From Branchiostoma floridae (lineage: Eukaryota; Chordata; Leptocardii; Amphioxiformes; Branchiostomatidae): 64,000 bases of DNA. This document shows positions 63,084-64,000 of the stretch, in pieces. Made by a program: the position numbers and the translations under genes. How positions within the stretch are numbered: position 1 is the stretch's first letter; every line of letters starts with the position of its first letter. The stretch is taken from NCBI RefSeq assembly GCF_000003815.2, contig NC_049979.1, positions 33,932,650 to 33,996,649 on the forward strand, read 5' to 3'. Under the pieces are notes generated by a model that was given only the letters and a program-made list of their open reading frames with translations, did no database searches and was not told the DNA's origin.

Positions 63084-63367
63084 TAAAGTTAGTTAAACCC
63101 TTCCCGCGCCAAGATGGCGCATAGGGCGGTGCCCATCTCTGTTTCATTAGCCCTGGGCCACACACAATGCAATCACTACAGCAGGGGGCTAGTCCACTGG
63201 TAGTGGTGTGTGTTCAACTTCCATACTCTTTCCCGAATGCTGAGTGCTAAGCAGAGAAATTAGCATGTACCATTTTTAATGTCTTTGGTATGACTCGGCC
63301 GGGGATCGAACTCACGACCTTCCGAATTCAAGGCGAACACTCTACCCACCAGGCCATTGCACCGGCT
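63084..63367 (-). mobile_element. tRNA-derived SINE with 12-bp target-site duplication
   Basis: Flanked by CACAGAAATAGT on both sides (63072-63083 and 63368-63379). On the minus strand the head carries an A box (TGGCCTGGTGGGTAGAGTG) and a B box (GAGTTCGATCC) about 35 bp apart. A body of about 190 bp follows, ending in a TTAACTAACTTTAAC tail. This is the standard layout of a tRNA SINE. The matching duplication suggests a fairly recent insertion. Confidence 0.88.
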
Positions 63368-63636
63368 CACAGAAATAGTATCAGCATATAACGTTATACC
63401 AGCAACATCGCGTGCATTTCAATATTTCTGTGGGTGTAACAGGACAATATTCGGCACCATTACCATTTGGCACCTGGCTATAGACGATTCAGCACCACTT
63501 TATTTACAGATTTTGTATACATCACTTTTAATTTACTAATAGGATTTTAGACTAAAATGTACATTTTTTGGCTGTATTGCCCTTGCATTAAAACCAATTG
63601 ACCTGAAATTTGGAGTGAAGGTGGGTAAGACAGTAC

Positions 63637-64000
63637 AGTCAAACCTGTCTATAGCGGCCACTCAAGGGACCGGACAAATTTGGCCACTATAGACAGGTGG
63701 CCTCTGTATAGAGGTGGCAACTTGTAGATAAAATACCCAAGGGACCTCATGAAACGAGCACCAAGCCTGCTTACAGGAGAAGGTCACCCCCAAAAAAGTG
63801 CCCAAATTTCCCTGATTCTGTTCAACTCTGTATCGCCCTGTTGGTATTGGTGCGTGCGTATAATACCAGGTAGCGAGCCTAATACAGTCAAACCTGTATT
63901 AGGGGCCGACCTCTACAGAGGGGACGAAAGATCCATAACGCGCACTTTTGCCGAACCTGTGGAGAACGATAATAATCAGATGCCACGTCCAGTGACTGGC
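63637..64000. repeat. Two adjoining MITE copies, CAGTCAAACCTGT type
   Basis: CAGTCAAACCTGTCTATAGC, then CACTATAGACAGGTGGCC forms an inverted pair at about 63637-63705. CAGTCAAACCTGTATTAGGG at about 63886 starts a second unit that runs to the window edge. No coding sequence. Confidence 0.6.

Overview
The window looks like nuclear DNA from a lancelet (Branchiostoma, amphioxus); I cannot fix the species. The evidence is short coding exons with GT-AG introns, many non-LTR retrotransposon tails, many hairpin MITEs, long microsatellites, frequent TAACGTTA palindromes and assembly gaps (19116-19654, 24487-24586, 59795-59894). The organism call rests on general familiarity with these repeats and gene types, not on a database match. 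No prokaryotic features, CRISPR arrays or rRNA were seen.

Layout. 1-4.6 kb: retrotransposon tails, a tRNA-like unit, a possible X-box/CRE promoter and microsatellites. 4.7-7.1 kb: a rhodopsin-class GPCR of lysophospholipid/cannabinoid-receptor type, broken by two DNA elements and two frameshifts. 9.3-13.2 kb (minus): a small type I membrane protein with one Ig-like domain, joined by phase-1 introns throughout. 15.2-17.6 kb: a 5'-truncated CR1/jockey-type LINE. 19.1-27.0 kb: two inverted arrays of a 155-bp satellite around about 3.6 kb, then a 111-bp satellite. 28.3-31.9 kb (minus): a SAM-domain gene with an internal tandem duplication and several dated insertions. 32-36.5 kb: nested retroelement debris and a broken Maelstrom-like HMG-box fragment. 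38.2-42.8 kb (minus): a nine-exon pyranose-2-oxidase-like GMC flavoprotein, the best-supported complete gene. 46.0-47.5 kb: the first exons of a POT/SLC15-family transporter. 54.4-62.6 kb (minus): a disordered acidic exon that can be joined by phase to a distant starting exon. The rest is repeats: a piggyBac-like pair, a hammerhead ribozyme core of Penelope type, a deleted mariner, an octamer-rich tandem repeat and an intact tRNA-derived SINE.

The genes show no obvious functional cluster. The most striking material is (i) the Ig-like receptor lacking the canonical cysteines, (ii) the oxidase that keeps the flavinylation motif but appears to have lost a catalytic histidine, (iii) a 75-bp insertion that became coding sequence in the SAM gene, and (iv) a set of hairpin elements sharing only their last seven bases. 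All coordinates and splice sites were read by eye and should be treated as accurate to about one base; no alignment or search was run.
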